DNA of 64,000 nucleotides from Typha latifolia (taxonomy: Eukaryota > Streptophyta > Magnoliopsida > Poales > Typhaceae). Position numbers and translations under genes: made by a program. This document shows, in pieces, positions 45,164-56,652 of the stretch; the first letter of the stretch is position 1, and each line of letters opens with the position of its first letter. The stretch covers positions 6,582,001-6,646,000 of the forward strand of contig CM034108.1 of assembly GCA_019914945.1 (NCBI GenBank), written 5' to 3'. The notes beneath the pieces are model-generated. The model saw only the letters and a program-made list of their open reading frames with translations, had not been told where the DNA came from and did not search any database.

Positions 45164-45969
45164 CCATTATAGTTTGTGAAAATTTGATCTTTTAATGAAT
45201 TGCAAAGTTAAGGTTATGAGTTGATCTAAGGTGAAATAGAAGATATACTAGTAAATTAATATATTATTGTAAGTAATTAATGCAAGTAATTACATATGAA
45301 TATATGTACATTACTCTAATAATTACTATACCTAGCTAGGATTCATATAGTAAATTATATTGCATGTATTTTGCTAATCCTGTATAATTAGATTTATTTA
45401 CTAATCATAACATAATTAGATTTAATTCATAGAAATTAAATACTTTAGATTAACTATAATAATTAAATAACTAATAACATAATTTAAATAATTTAAGAAA
45501 TATATTATACACAACGTTGGGCTCAGCCTAGCACCTCAATGCCTTAGGGTGCTGGGCCGAGTCCAGCGCCAAAGCCTTGCGAGCGTTGGGCCGAGCCGAG
45601 CGCCACAGCCTTGCGAGCCCTGGGCCAAGCGCAGCACCCAAGCACACCTACTGCAAGGTGCTGGGTCAAGCGTAGCACCACTGCAACCAAGGTAACTCGA
45701 GAGAAGAAGAAAAGGAGGAGAAGAAGAGGAAGAAGAAGAATAAAGGGGGAGGGGGGACCGAGCCGCAAGGGAGGGGAACGGTCACTAGTGGCCACTCAGC
45801 GGTCGGCCTCTTGCCGACGGCCCCGAGAAGAAATAGTGGGAGAGAAAGAGCTAAAGAGAGAGAGAGAGAAAAGAAAATAAGGAAGAAGAGAGAGAGAGAG
45901 ACTCACCAATAGGTGGGAGGGTCGACGATGGCTCTTCCCGATGCTTGGAGTTCACTGTGGGACTAGAGG

Positions 45970-46007
<38 letters not shown>

Positions 46008-46296
46008 CCGAGAGAATGAGAGGAGAAGAAAAGAGAAAATTATAGAGAGAGAGAGAGAGAAAGAGAGAGAGATCGGGGGTGGGTTGCGTGGCGGGGCGAA
46101 GTTGCTGGTGGGCTTAGTCCCACCTCCACGTGTTGTCGTGACGCCAAGTAGGGAGGCTTCGGTGGAGGTGCGTGGTACCTCCACTCAGGCCCTTGCATGC
46201 AAGGCATGCTGGGCAAGAGGTCGGCCACAGCATGGCCGGTCGCGTCATGCCCAGCTAATTTAATTTAACTATTTTTTTTAATCTCGGGTTATTACA
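45164..46296 (-). mobile_element. Proximal third of a CT-rich family LTR, inverted
   Basis: The complement starts TGTAATAACCCG at 46296 and matches the first ~1.1 kb of the LTRs at 25995 and 58442: CT-rich tract (GA repeats on plus at 45857-45900, 45970-46004, 46047-46072), then GC-rich DNA with CAGCAC/GGGCT motifs, then AT-rich DNA. The distal two thirds are absent. It replaces the 3' end of element D. Confidence 0.75.
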
Positions 46297-46302
46297 CACA
46301 CA

Positions 46303-46306
46303 TTCT

Positions 46307-46359
<53 letters not shown>

Positions 46360-46360
46360 A
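46303..46360. repeat. Compound microsatellite (CT)n(TA)n(GA)n
   Basis: CT repeats, about 15 TA units, then GA repeats: a near-palindromic simple repeat just outside the LTR fragment. Confidence 0.9.
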
Positions 46361-47925
46361 GGGGGAGGAGGGGAGACCAACAGTGTGGCCGATCACATCT
46401 AATCATGACAGGTCAGCCACACATCATGAATTGATTCAAATTTGTTTTGTATTATAGACTATCCAGATACAAAGTCGGTTATCAAAATGGAAAGAAAAAT
46501 CTCATCTCATATCCAACAACACTCGGATATGAAACTGAATAATCGACCAATTTTCACTCTGATATAAATAGAAAAATAAGAGATTTTAGAAGAATATTCA
46601 TGAAAAAAAAAACTAAAAATTAAGGGACAGCTCAAGCTCACTCTATTAGCCACCTAATTGTACAAGTTCTATTAGCATGTACAAAAAGCTCACCCTACAC
46701 GCCATCTAATCAGAAGATCTTTTTATCTCATACCTCAACTCAAACCACCCAATGACTATCCTTCGCGGAGTGCTTTGATGAAATTCTGCTCTTCCAGACA
46801 AACTGCCAAAAAATCTGCTGGTCACACCCGATAAAATTATTGACTTGAAACTTCTACCGGCCTAACCTGATTCTATTAAGTTAATCCAATTTTATATAAT
46901 CTAATTAGTAATTAAGACAATCAATCGCCTTCCCATCTCTTGTTTCTTAAACTATGCAGCAACTACAGGACAAGAATAATGACAAAAAATAAATGAATGA
47001 AATCCTATACGGAATTAGTAATAACAAAATTTGTAGTTCAAATCCTACATTTTATTCAAAAATCAAGCTCTCATTTTTAATAAAAGATAAAAGGGTATCT
47101 TTAGGTTAAGCAAGACATCAAGATAATTTTATCTTGTGGTTAGGCTAAAACATAAAATATTCTCCTAAACTTTTATTCTGTGTTCTAATTCTAACCCATA
47201 TGCAGCCGTTGATATTTTCGTCCAAAACTAAGGGTTGATGTAACTTTACTTTAAAACAGTCAGAACTTGTAAAAATTTTGCCCTTCTTATTCGCTCTTAT
47301 TTTCTTTTAAAAAATATTGCAACTTTCAACATGGATAAGTAAGAAGAATTTTAGTAAAACAATATTACGAAAAAAATTTATGAAACAATTTTTACGAAAA
47401 GAATTTATGAAACAATTTTTACGAAAAAAATCTTTCACCTTTTCTTTCTAGTAGTTGTGAAACAAAAGATTGGATTTCTATCTTTTTCATATCAAAAGTA
47501 CCATCATCGAGACAGTTTCATACATGGCAGGACGATAATGAGATTAAAAGACAGAAATGAAAGGTCGAAAAGATAAAGTTTCAGCTTAATCAAAGAGATA
47601 AACTATATTCTTAAAAAAGAACGAGCGCTATCAAATTCCAGCCTAGATTTAAATGCTCCTTGCAACCTTATCCTAAGGAGTATTATGTACTATAGAAAGG
47701 GAGTCAATTGCAAATAATTCAACGAAGGATTAAAACCATAAATTTACTTAATTAGATCATAGGCGGCTATTTGCAAAATTGCCAGAAACAATAATACTAC
47801 AGCAAAGCGACAAACAGGAGGCTGCCAACTGACGCTAACGGCGTCTGACGATAACAGCAACACCTTCTTATCCCTTTCCGCATCCCCCGAAGGCCCGAAC
47901 CCAATCTGTCTCTCTTCTCCTCCTC
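46361..47925. other. Intergenic region upstream of the SCL23-like gene
   Basis: No coding match on either strand. A ~26-bp unit with ATTTATGAAACAATTTTTACG is repeated about three times at 47347-47430. Long minus-strand frames at the right end are antisense to the GRAS gene. Confidence 0.6.
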
Positions 47926-48016
47926 CTCCCGTTCCTTTTCTTCCCATAATACTCCCCCCTCCATCACTCTCTCTTTCCATCTCTTCCCAAAATACCCACC
48001 TCTTCCTTTTCCCATA
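47926..48016 (+). promoter_or_regulatory. Pyrimidine-rich 5' leader of the SCL23-like gene
   Basis: TCTCTC/CTCCTC-rich sequence right before the ATG, typical of plant 5' UTRs. The transcription start is not defined. Confidence 0.5.
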
Positions 48017-49378
48017 ATGCTCCAAAGCCTCCTCCCCAAGTCTCCTATCAATGGCACCACCTCCTCCGACCCGACTCCTCCATCTTCCATGAGACCCAAG
48101 CGCTCCACCCGCGACGCCCCTTCTTCCTCCACCACCGCCGCCGCTGCTGACGACGAGGATGACCGCGTCCACAAGAAGCACCACCACCACCACTCCAGTG
48201 GGCATACCGCTTCCGACGAGACAGAATCCCGCGTCCTCCGCCTCTTGGGCCTCCTCCTACAGTGCGCGGAGGCAGTGGCCGCCGACCACCTCGCCGAAGC
48301 ACGTGACCTCCTCCCGGAGATCTCCGAGCTTGCCTCCCCCTTCGGCTCCTCGCCGGAACGCGTTGCCGCCTACTTCGGCGACGCGCTTAACGCGAGGATC
48401 CTGAGCTCCTACCTTGGCGCGTACACCCCACTAACTCTCAAGCCATTGACGACCATCCAAAACCACCGCATCTTCCAAGCGTTTCAATCCTACAACGCTC
48501 TCTCGCCCCTCGTCAAGTTCTCCCACTTCACCGCCAACCAGGCCATCTTCCAAGCCTTGGAAGGCGAGGACCGCGTCCATGTCATCGACCTCGACATCAT
48601 GCAGGGGCTCCAATGGCCCGGGCTGTTCCAAATCCTCGCTTCTCGGCCTTCCAAGCTCCGATCCCTCCGCATCACCGGGCTCGGGTCATCCCTCGAGCTT
48701 CTTGAAGCCACCGGGCGAAGGCTCTCCGACTTCGCGGCGGCTCTCGGGCTCCCGTTCGATTTCCACCCTATAGAAGGCCAGATCGGGCACGTGACGGATC
48801 ATAGCGAGTTCGCTGTCCGCAACGTCGGAGAGGTCACCGTCGTCCATTGGATGCACCATTGCTTGTACGACGTCACTGGATCGGATCACGCCACCATTAG
48901 GTTGCTTAAGATTCTCCGGCCGAAGCTGATCACGATCGTAGAGCAGGATTTGGGGCACGGGGGAGATTTCTTGGGGCGGTTCGTGGAGGCGCTGCACTAC
49001 TATTCGGCTCTCTTCGACGCGCTCGGCGACGGGGTCGACATCGAGAGCACAGAGCGGCACGCGGTGGAGCGGCAGCTGCTGGCAGCGGAGATAAGGAACA
49101 TAGTGGCGATCGGCGGGCCGAAGCGGACCGGGGAGCTAAAGGTCGGGCGGTGGGGGGATGAGCTGCAGCGCGCCGGGTTCCGGCCCGTGTCGCTCGCCGG
49201 GAGCGCCGCCGCACAGGCGAATCTTCTCCTGGGGATGTTCCCTTGGAAGGGGTACACCTTGGCTGAGGAGGCCGGATGCCTCAAGCTCGGGTGGAAGGAC
49301 CTCTCCTTGCTCACGGCCTCCGCGTGGCAGTCGAACCCCGACAACGAGGAAGAAGATAAAGAACGCATCCATTGTTAA
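48017..49378 (+). CDS. SCL23: GRAS-family transcription regulator, SCARECROW-LIKE 23 type
   Basis: A nuclear GRAS protein of the SCR clade, whose members act with SHORT-ROOT in root and bundle-sheath/endodermis patterning. The single exon has 453 codons, GC-rich, unlike the AT-rich surroundings. Residues 1-70 are a low-complexity tail (poly-Ala, Asp/Glu, and a His tract [11 protein letters not shown] at 53-63). GRAS domain order: LHR1 (about 75-180, [20 protein letters not shown]), VHIID as VHVID (187-191) within [18 protein letters not shown]2 (about 225-255), PFYRE region ([28 protein letters not shown], 301-336) and SAW (W379 to SAW 435-437). The phrase [21 protein letters not shown] is SCR/SCL23-specific. 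The start is supported by the family-like N-terminus [14 protein letters not shown] proper has a much longer N-terminus. Intact, no frameshift. Nearest neighbours are transposons. Confidence 0.92.
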   Translation: MLQSLLPKSPINGTTSSDPTPPSSMRPKRSTRDAPSSSTTAAAADDEDDRVHKKHHHHHSSGHTASDETESRVLRLLGLLLQCAEAVAADHLAEARDLLPEISELASPFGSSPERVAAYFGDALNARILSSYLGAYTPLTLKPLTTIQNHRIFQAFQSYNALSPLVKFSHFTANQAIFQALEGEDRVHVIDLDIMQGLQWPGLFQILASRPSKLRSLRITGLGSSLELLEATGRRLSDFAAALGLPFDFHPIEGQIGHVTDHSEFAVRNVGEVTVVHWMHHCLYDVTGSDHATIRLLKILRPKLITIVEQDLGHGGDFLGRFVEALHYYSALFDALGDGVDIESTERHAVERQLLAAEIRNIVAIGGPKRTGELKVGRWGDELQRAGFRPVSLAGSAAAQANLLLGMFPWKGYTLAEEAGCLKLGWKDLSLLTASAWQSNPDNEEEDKERIHC

Positions 49379-49974
49379 GAGTAGTTTGAAAGATTAATTA
49401 ATTGGTATCTTCTTTATTTGTCGCATGATGAATATTAACGCTGCCTCTTCTTCGTTTGTCCTTATTTCTTTGTTGTATATAGTTGATTATATCTTGGTTT
49501 AAAGGATCGGAGCTGCCTTTTTCTTTGCATTGGTTGTGGAATTAGCAGGGACAAGATTCCATGGACTTTTGGGAGGAGGTACGTGCAATTAAGTTTCCGG
49601 TCGGTAGAGAGAGAGAGAGAGATAGCAACGGCAGCTACTACTTTTGAAGAAGGGGGGGTCAATCATTGTTGTTGCGTTGTTGGACCTATGTGGGGACTGG
49701 GAACAAGTGACCTTATTATGTACATAAGAGAGAGGACGGAATAACGAGTTTGGTTGAGCTAGCGCATTATTGGATGAAAACCAATTTAGAACTACTAGAA
49801 GTTGAACGATACCGATCAGAACGTCTCTCTTTATTAATTTCTTCCGTAGGAGCAAGCATGCGGGACTTTTCTTGCGCAATCTGCATACGAACCCATTATT
49901 GATGTGAGAGATCAAGCCTATACCGTACGAAGAGGAGGGTAACGCCGCCCTATTTCAAAATAATAATAATAATA
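49379..49974 (+). other. 3' flank of the SCL23-like gene
   Basis: Probable 3' UTR then intergenic DNA. A GA tract lies at 49606-49624 and an (AAT)n microsatellite at 49960-49978. No confident poly(A) site could be chosen. Confidence 0.5.
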
Positions 49975-51292
49975 ATAAATATATTTACTGTAAAATATAC
50001 TTATGTCTAAAATTATTTTTTTTATATTTTAAAAAGTTTCAATCAATCTTTTTATAAAGTGTGATCATAAATTTTTCTATCAAAATTAATTAAGCACCAT
50101 ATTTTTATTTTGGTTATGTAGTGGTATTATTTTAGTTTTTCTGTCAAATTTAATTGAGCATCAAATCTATTTCAGTTATTTAGCGGTATTATCTTAAAAA
50201 CTTGCATATCTTATGTGGCAAATGATGTGGTCCAACCTGATTAGGTCACTCCACAAGGAACATTTGGGTTTACTAGGTCGAATTAGGTTATCATTGAGAT
50301 TTTGTTTTCAACTCCTGCAATTTAAGGCTATAGTATTCGAACGATGGTAACCTAACGTTCAAGTATCACAGTCCTATCGAAGAATAAGCGTTCTTAAAAT
50401 TTGGTGTTTGAATGATTGCCATCCGGCATTTGAATGCCACAGCCCTATCAAAGAATAAGTACTCTATAGTTTCGGTGTTCAAACAACAACAGTCCAACGT
50501 GTGCCAAAATATATTAACTGCCCTTAGGTTTTAGCATTCAAACGACTACCTCTCATTGTTTGAACGGCTACCGCTCATTGTTCGAACACCAGAACTTGAG
50601 AATGCAGTTTGTCCGACGGCGTTCGAACGTTAACCCAATGGCATTTGAATGCTCAACACTAAGATCATTGTGTTAGAGTTAATTTTAATTATTTTAAATT
50701 TTAGTTAGCCTCTAAATATATTGAAAGAAGTCATTTTGGTATTAAGAAAGAATATTGACATTTCTATCATCTCCTATCTCATCTCTCTTAACCTTCTCCT
50801 TTGTTCCAAGGCCGTCAAGTTGACGCCATTCCCTTCATTATCTATTGTCGATCGCCCTAGCCTAGTAGGCCGGCCATCTTCCTCCATCCCTCTAAACCCT
50901 AGTCACTGGCTAGCTCCTCCCTCTTCATCCGTCGATCCCACTTCTTTTTTAGAGCCTATCATCTTCTTCCCCTTCTTTTTTTTCTAAATCACATATCTAC
51001 CCCCACGTCATCATCATCACTATTATCTCTTCCGCTCCCATCATGTACATCACATTGTCTCCATTAATTCCACCACCAAATTGCCCTCACATTAAATAAA
51101 CCACCTTAGTTCATAACAACAAACATGATGAAGATATTTTGATCATTTTGGTATCATTTAGTTAAATTTAATAGATATACTAATTTTTTATTTTAATTAT
51201 AAGTACATAGACTGATTTGAGAATTTTTTAAGTATAAGACGGTTGTAAAGTAATTTTGGATATAAGTATGCTATGTAAAAATATATTTAACC
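49975..51292. mobile_element. MULE-like inverted-repeat element enclosing LTR-like DNA
   Basis: The left end (AAATATATTT, then AAAATATACTTATG and CTAAAATTATTTT) recurs inverted at the right (GGGTTAAATATATTT on the complement, then CATACTTATATCCAAAATTA). The similarity extends roughly 120-170 bp with gaps. The interior (50330-51060) carries degenerate GTTCGAAC motifs and a TTAGCCTCTAAATATATTG block like the gypsy LTRs. TSDs could not be fixed. Confidence 0.5.
50330..51060 (+). repeat. Degenerate LTR-like block with TTCGAACG motifs
   Basis: Repeated (G)TTCGAACG and TTTGAATGCC variants at 50335-50660, then a TTAGCCTCTAAATAT block at 50704 and a pyrimidine-rich part with CTAAACCCTAGTC. The layout is the same as in the TGATAC LTRs but no LTR ends are seen. 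Confidence 0.6.
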
Positions 51293-51805
51293 CAAAAAAA
51301 GTGATAACAATAATACGAGGATGTGCTAACTCAATTTATAATATCATTTGGATAAATAATACTAACCTGAATGGTAATTGAGATACGTAGAATGTAATTG
51401 CTCATGTCATGATTGATTAACAAATTTCTTATTTTATTTGGAATTTAAGATGTACACCGAATCTATTTGAGTTAGGTCAAGCCTAGTAAGAAAAGGACCA
51501 AAATAAACAACTACTTTAGAGCTTAATTTAACTCAGACTCATAATTAGTTATAGGTAATTTAGAGCTCCCTCCTAAACCCTGATCAAGACACAAAAAAAG
51601 AAGGAAAACAATTTAAAGATCTAACAGAGAGTTGAGAGAAGAAAGATTAGTTTTGCACTTAAAGAAGGATAAAATGACTGTCATTTTATGCCAAACAAAC
51701 GTTAGATCTGCCGCAAAATCATATTTGGTTGTAGCGGACCAGCGAAAGATTTTCTATATGTGTTTATAAGTCACCAAAATAAAGATATCAAACCTATCAC
51801 GTCGA
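51293..51805. other. Intergenic, nothing recognised
   Basis: AT-rich; no coding, repeat or RNA signal found. Confidence 0.55.
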
Positions 51806-52018
51806 TTAATACTTGAACCAATACGTTGATTCCTCCAGCAACACTAATAATCTTGAACCAAAGGAGTAGAGGGGAACATTCAACTTAGCTGCAAGGGAAC
51901 ATCGAAAAAGCTGAACAAAAAGAGCAATGCAGAAAAGATGCCTGACCGACTCCTGATGCTCGTTACAAATTAAGACAATAAATCGAAGGAACTGAGATAC
52001 CTCTGCTGGCAAGAGCAT
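51806..52018 (-). pseudogene. LINE zf-RVT relic
   Basis: Minus-strand frame reads ICNEHQESVRHLFC then a shifted LAAKLNVPLYSFG, which fits the C-terminal zf-RVT domain of L1-type reverse transcriptases (C-x2-C...H-x-F-x-C). There are no further RT motifs. Confidence 0.6.
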
Positions 52019-53232
52019 TCCGAGTGACCTATCCCCGTCTTAATTTTATTTTCTCTCTTTTTCCCTCTTCTTCTTCCCTACTCCTCTTGCCACACATTGT
52101 ATTTCTTTCGCCACTCTTATGATCTTCCACAATACTCAGACTTTCCTCTCCTCTGTCAGAGAATAAGCTTTTAACGATTAATCTCTTTTTGGTCTGTAAT
52201 CATGCTTAAACTCTCAAAAGGCAATCATACTGAAGAGGGCAGTAAACATGGGTAACGATTGTGGAACTCTAGGCAAGCTTAAACTTGACTTCAAGTTTGA
52301 ACTCCCAAATGGCAAATGAAGAGCGCGGCGCTTTTCTTTATTGCGCTCGTCAAGTTCAATTAAAAGGTTTATTAAGCTCAACTACCATTCCCTCTGCTAG
52401 TTCTTCTTTAGCTATCTCATCCATGTGATGCAGCACATTTCCCAGTTGGATTCCGATTTATTTTTTCGAGTTAGGTTTGGATTTTTTTTTTCAAGACCTA
52501 ATAAAATTTATTTTTCAATTCCTAGTCGAATTTATTTGTAGAGTTTGTTTTGGATTGGTAACATGATCCTATAGATATATATTAGAATATTATGTCAGGG
52601 ACAATGCTATTCTTATTAAATGAAGTTCATTTCTTGCTTATATTATGAGAGCTTTGAGGTGAGTCTTGACTTAAAGCGATTCCAAATGTAAGTTTTAATG
52701 AGACGTTAAACTCTTCAGTTAGTGAGATGACATACATATATTTTAATCTTATTATTGAAGAGAATTATTTGTCCCCTATCTTCTATGCTAACTTAATATC
52801 AGAGCATAATCGAATGAATTTCAATTTACAAATCATAAGTTCCAATTCGGGACAAAATCAAGAAATATATGAAAGTAATAACAATGTGATGAGATTTCGT
52901 TCCATTTAGCATAATAGGTACAGCATATTCCGTAAGAGGCATCTAATATCAGTTAGCTGTTTAATTCTCTTAATGTTTGAGATGCCCTCTCTAATTATAA
53001 TTTAGAGGCATGTATGATGAATAAGAGCATGGGCGGTACATAGTGAAACTCTATCTAATAGACTTAATCATGGTGATGGAAGTACAAATATTCACAATCA
53101 TATAGATGTTTGCGCAATACTCCGCTGATGAATCAAGATTACCATCATATTGATGATTGTGATCTAAACTCACGTTAACTTGTTCACTATGACTAAAATA
53201 TTGATCACATGGTCAATGTGAGGAAGCAAGTT
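52019..53232. other. Intergenic, nothing firmly recognised
   Basis: No coding or RNA match. The AATTTTAT/TATATAT-rich parts and the TTAATATCAGAGCAT phrase at 52795 hint at decayed retrotransposon leader DNA, but this is not supportable. Confidence 0.5.
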
Positions 53233-53686
53233 GATACAAGACCAAACTGTCTTACAATAGACTAGATGGGATTCCATCCTTAGTTATCCTTTATCTTTTT
53301 TGCATTTGCTTATTGTATTTGCACTTTAGTCCTTATGTTTTAGTTAATTACTTATTGCTATTTGATTAATTCAAGTTGGGTTAGCCACTGGCTTTCATTA
53401 TCGAATTAAAAAATTATCTCTTGCTCTACTATCTAGCTATCTCTCTATCTCTCTCAACCCTAACTCCCTCCTCCCACGATTAACCTAGCATCGCCGTCCT
53501 CTAGCCTTCGCGTTCGGTCATTCCCCAGTCCCTTAGGGCCGACCAACCTTCTTTCAGCAGTTACCTTATTATCACCATTGCCACTTCATTTTCATCCATA
53601 AACCATCTCCATTACTAGCTAACTGCAACTACCAATACTATCCCACGGGTAGATCACACCGCCATTCTCTACCCAACTTCTAATCA
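53233..53686 (+). repeat. Putative 5' LTR of element E
   Basis: Shares a TTTGCACTTTAGTCCTTA phrase and a TATCGAAT phrase with 58139-58441. It has no palindrome array. The boundaries are approximate. Confidence 0.55.
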
Positions 53687-53695
53687 TATATGTTT

Positions 53696-53708
53696 TAGTA
53701 TCAGAGTC
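53696..53708 (+). promoter_or_regulatory. Degenerate PBS of element E
   Basis: TAGTATCAGAGTC, two changes from the consensus, shortly before gag. Confidence 0.65.
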
Positions 53709-53711
53709 AGG

Positions 53712-54709
53712 TTGTCCTCGATGCACTTCCATCTTCATGACAACTACCAGGGCCATGTCAGTGTGGCAGCAGTAGAGAAACCCAACCTAAGGACAATAGA
53801 GACTTCCGTAGCCGCAGCGCTGAGAACAAACTTGGAAGAGAACACCAACATCGAGCCGCTTCAATTTATGTCCAACTCAGCAACCTTGTCGAGAAGGTTG
53901 CCATGATTAACCAGATGATTATACACATGTTGAGGGAGACTAGGGCATTAAGGGAGGTCGGAGAACGAGCGACAGAGCTATTGGCATAGATCTTGCGTGC
54001 AGGCTCGATGCTTATTACAGCCACTCTGACCTAGTGTTCATGCCATCACATGCTCCATCATCCCAACCTCGCAAGCCAATCATCATGCCTCCACTAGGCT
54101 CGAGACCAACTAGACCAGTCCTACATGGACTAGCCATGGTCGAGTCGTAGAAGAGAGGTCACCCCAACGGGGAGCCTCTCGTCAGCTTCAACCTGTGGCA
54201 CGATCATTATCTCCGGCTGTTGATGGAAGATAAACATCGTCAAAAAGACTATCGACCAGTCATGGTGCATCCTCCTCTTCTTCGACTAAGAGGTGGGCAT
54301 GACTCGGATTGTGATAACGAAGTTTGAGTGAGGATCCTATGCTTAGACTACCCATAGTTTAAGGGTGGTGATCCTATAGATTGGATCTACCAAGTGGAGC
54401 AGCTCTACCTCTACCAAGAAACTCTAGAAGAAAAGAAGGAATTGCCAGCTAGCTTCCACATGGAGGGACTAGCCTTGCATTGGTTTCGATTGGCCAATGC
54501 CCAAGGCGAGCTCAAGCGATTGGATGAATTCTGCACCAAGCTCATGAGGCATTTTAATACATTTGCCTACGAACACTTCACGGAGTTTGAGGGTGAACAA
54601 TCAGTGTCAACCCTATTGGACTGACCAACAACTCCAGAGCACCTTTATCTCTAGGTTGCAAACTGAGATCCAAGCCAATGTGCGCACCCTCTGACCGTAC
54701 ATGTTGAAG
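53712..54709 (+). pseudogene. Element E gag, N-terminal part
   Basis: A decayed N-terminus, then an open core (54394-54621) with DYPXFKGGDPIDWIYQVEQL-like sequence, PASFHMEGLALHWFRLA and FCTKLMRHFNTFAYEHF, i.e. Retrotrans_gag. It ends at a target duplication GAAGC (54710-54714); gag resumes after 56653. Confidence 0.8.
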
Positions 54710-55617
54710 GAAGCTGATATGTTTAGTTAGGATCTTTTCTTATTGCATTAGTTATTTATTTTCATTAAAATAAAATTCGTATAAATCGCGTTTGAACGCA
54801 GGAAGGGTCGTGTTCAAACGCCCTTGCGAACGCCTGCATCAAGTTCGCAAACATAGAAAACACATATTGTGCGTTCGAATGCGGTTGGGCAAGTTCGAAC
54901 GCTCACATTCGAATGCGGTTGGGCAAGTTCGAACGCTCACAATCGAATGCCTGCATCGCGTTCGCACATACAAAGAATGTCTTTTGGTGTGTTCGAATGC
55001 GATCGGGCACGTTTGAACACAATCGGCGGGAATCTTCTAGAATTAGGGATACATATTATTTTAGGACTTATTGGCTAGCCTCTATATATATATAGATGGC
55101 AACCAAATTCATTATGCTATTGGAATATTGATTTCTTGCCTCTCTATCATCTATCTACCCTAATCTCCCTCCTCCCTCTTCACCATCCTTCTACCTCTAC
55201 AATTGGCAAGGTTTCTCCTAACTTTTAATCTCCCTCATCTGTTGAGTCACCCCTCTTCTTTGGGATCTCGACCACTTTATTTCCTTCGTCTACTTCGCTT
55301 AATCACATCCACTATCCACCTTCATTTCCATACCCATCCATAACCCTAACATCCACTCCACCCGTCGCCACCACCATCACCTACATTATTCCGTATTTAC
55401 TTTCTTACTATAGTTCGAATCTGCGAAGGGCATAAATACAAAAGTTGTAGATCAGAATTAAGGATCTAACCCAATTAGTTTTGTAATTTTATAACGACCG
55501 GAGAATATCTGACAAATATTTTTTCACGGTTACGCAGACTGATTCCTATAATACATCTAGATCTTGAAAAAATCATTGCATAGCCTATCTTTATTTCGAG
55601 CCTACCAAAGTAGTATT

Positions 55618-56617
55618 TGAAAAAATCTCTAGACACAAGTATGTATCTAAATACTAGGCAATGATATCACTCGTTCAGTTAAGTAAAAGTCCGAAGAAAT
55701 ATTCAGAACAAAAGCAGAGATGAACGCTAAGATTTTAACGTGGAAAAACCCAAACGGGAAAAAACCACGGATCCAAACTCAGATCAAAACCAATCACTAG
55801 AATAATAGCAATTACAAGACTGACTCACAAAACAACCCGTCGATCCAAACGACTTTGTTCCTCTCAGTCTTGCTCGCTAGAACCCACGATTCAATGCTTC
55901 TCGTGATTGAAGTCCAATCTCAGTAACCCTCGAGATTGATCTTTCGTCTAGATAGCCCTTAAGACGAAAGATTAACTTTTGTAGATGAGTGGAACCTTGT
56001 TAGTTGAAGAACCGATGTAGTCTCAAGAAGTCTCCTTCAATAATGCTTCTTCAACCACCCTCAAGATAGGGCATCACAATCCTTATATATGATCTCCAAG
56101 ATAGAGCCAAATCCAAGTCTTATCCGTACTCACAAATCCAAGTCTTATCCATACTCACGAAAGTCCAATTTTATCAAACTTCGTTGGTGCGTTCGAACGC
56201 GGCCCGGGTGCATTTGAACGGCATGACTTGAACTCAGGTGCATTCGAACGGGCCCGAGTGCGTTCGAACGCGACAACTTGAATTCTTCAGGTTGCGTTCG
56301 AACGCGTTTGTGAACGCAGCTCTCGGTCTGTGTGAATGCAGTACCCGCGTTCGAACGCATTTGTGAACGCGGCTCTCTATCTGTGTGAACGCAGTACCCG
56401 CGTTCGAACACGTTTGTGAGCACGGCTCTCTGTCTGTGTGAACGCAGATTCCGCGTTCGAACGCGTTTGTGAACGCAGTGTGAACTCGACGGCTTTTCTC
56501 CAATAACCTTGCAATTCTTCAAACTAGAGATATTCTAGACTTGTGTAAAGCTCATATACATGAAAAAATACACTTAGAATATTTTGTACACAATTGCCAA
56601 CAAATAAAAACCTAACA
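55618..56617 (-). mobile_element. Solo LTR, exactly 1000 bp, probably copia (TSD GTATT)
   Basis: On the minus strand it runs TGTTAGG to TTTTTTCA, with perfect GTATT at 55613-55617 and 56618-56622. Near its end the minus strand has GTGGTTTTTTCCCGTTTGGG and a CCACGTTAAAATC stretch, the usual signature of plant copia LTR 3' parts. A TATATAAGG box lies at about 56083-56091 (minus). The palindrome array sits upstream of it at 56185-56485. Confidence 0.85.
56185..56485 (-). repeat. Palindrome array of the 1-kb LTR, ~53-bp tandem units
   Basis: Perfect GCGTTCGAACGC at 56189-56200, 56260-56271, 56294-56305, 56347-56358 and 56453-56464. Between 56294 and 56480 the units recur every ~53 bp as palindrome, TGTGAACGC, CTCTCKGTCTGTGTGAACGCAG. 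Confidence 0.92.
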
Positions 56618-56652
56618 GTATTAGAGCTTATCAGTGGTATCAGAGCTTATCA

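Larger units (their letters stand above)
54715..56652 (+). mobile_element. TGATAC-family solo LTR in gag of element E (TSD GAAGC)
   Basis: Starts TGATATGTTTAG and ends AGAGCTTATCA, with perfect GAAGC at 54710-54714 and 56653-56657; gag continues in frame across it. The array is at 54790-55020 and includes a 34-bp tandem duplication (from 54874 and 54908). A 1-kb solo LTR is nested at 55618-56617. Just before its end it carries two PBS-like motifs. Confidence 0.87.

Noticed and set aside
47744..49372. Several minus-strand open frames of 80-150 codons
   Set aside because: They are antisense shadows of the GC-rich GRAS gene and its pyrimidine-rich leader; no family resemblance.
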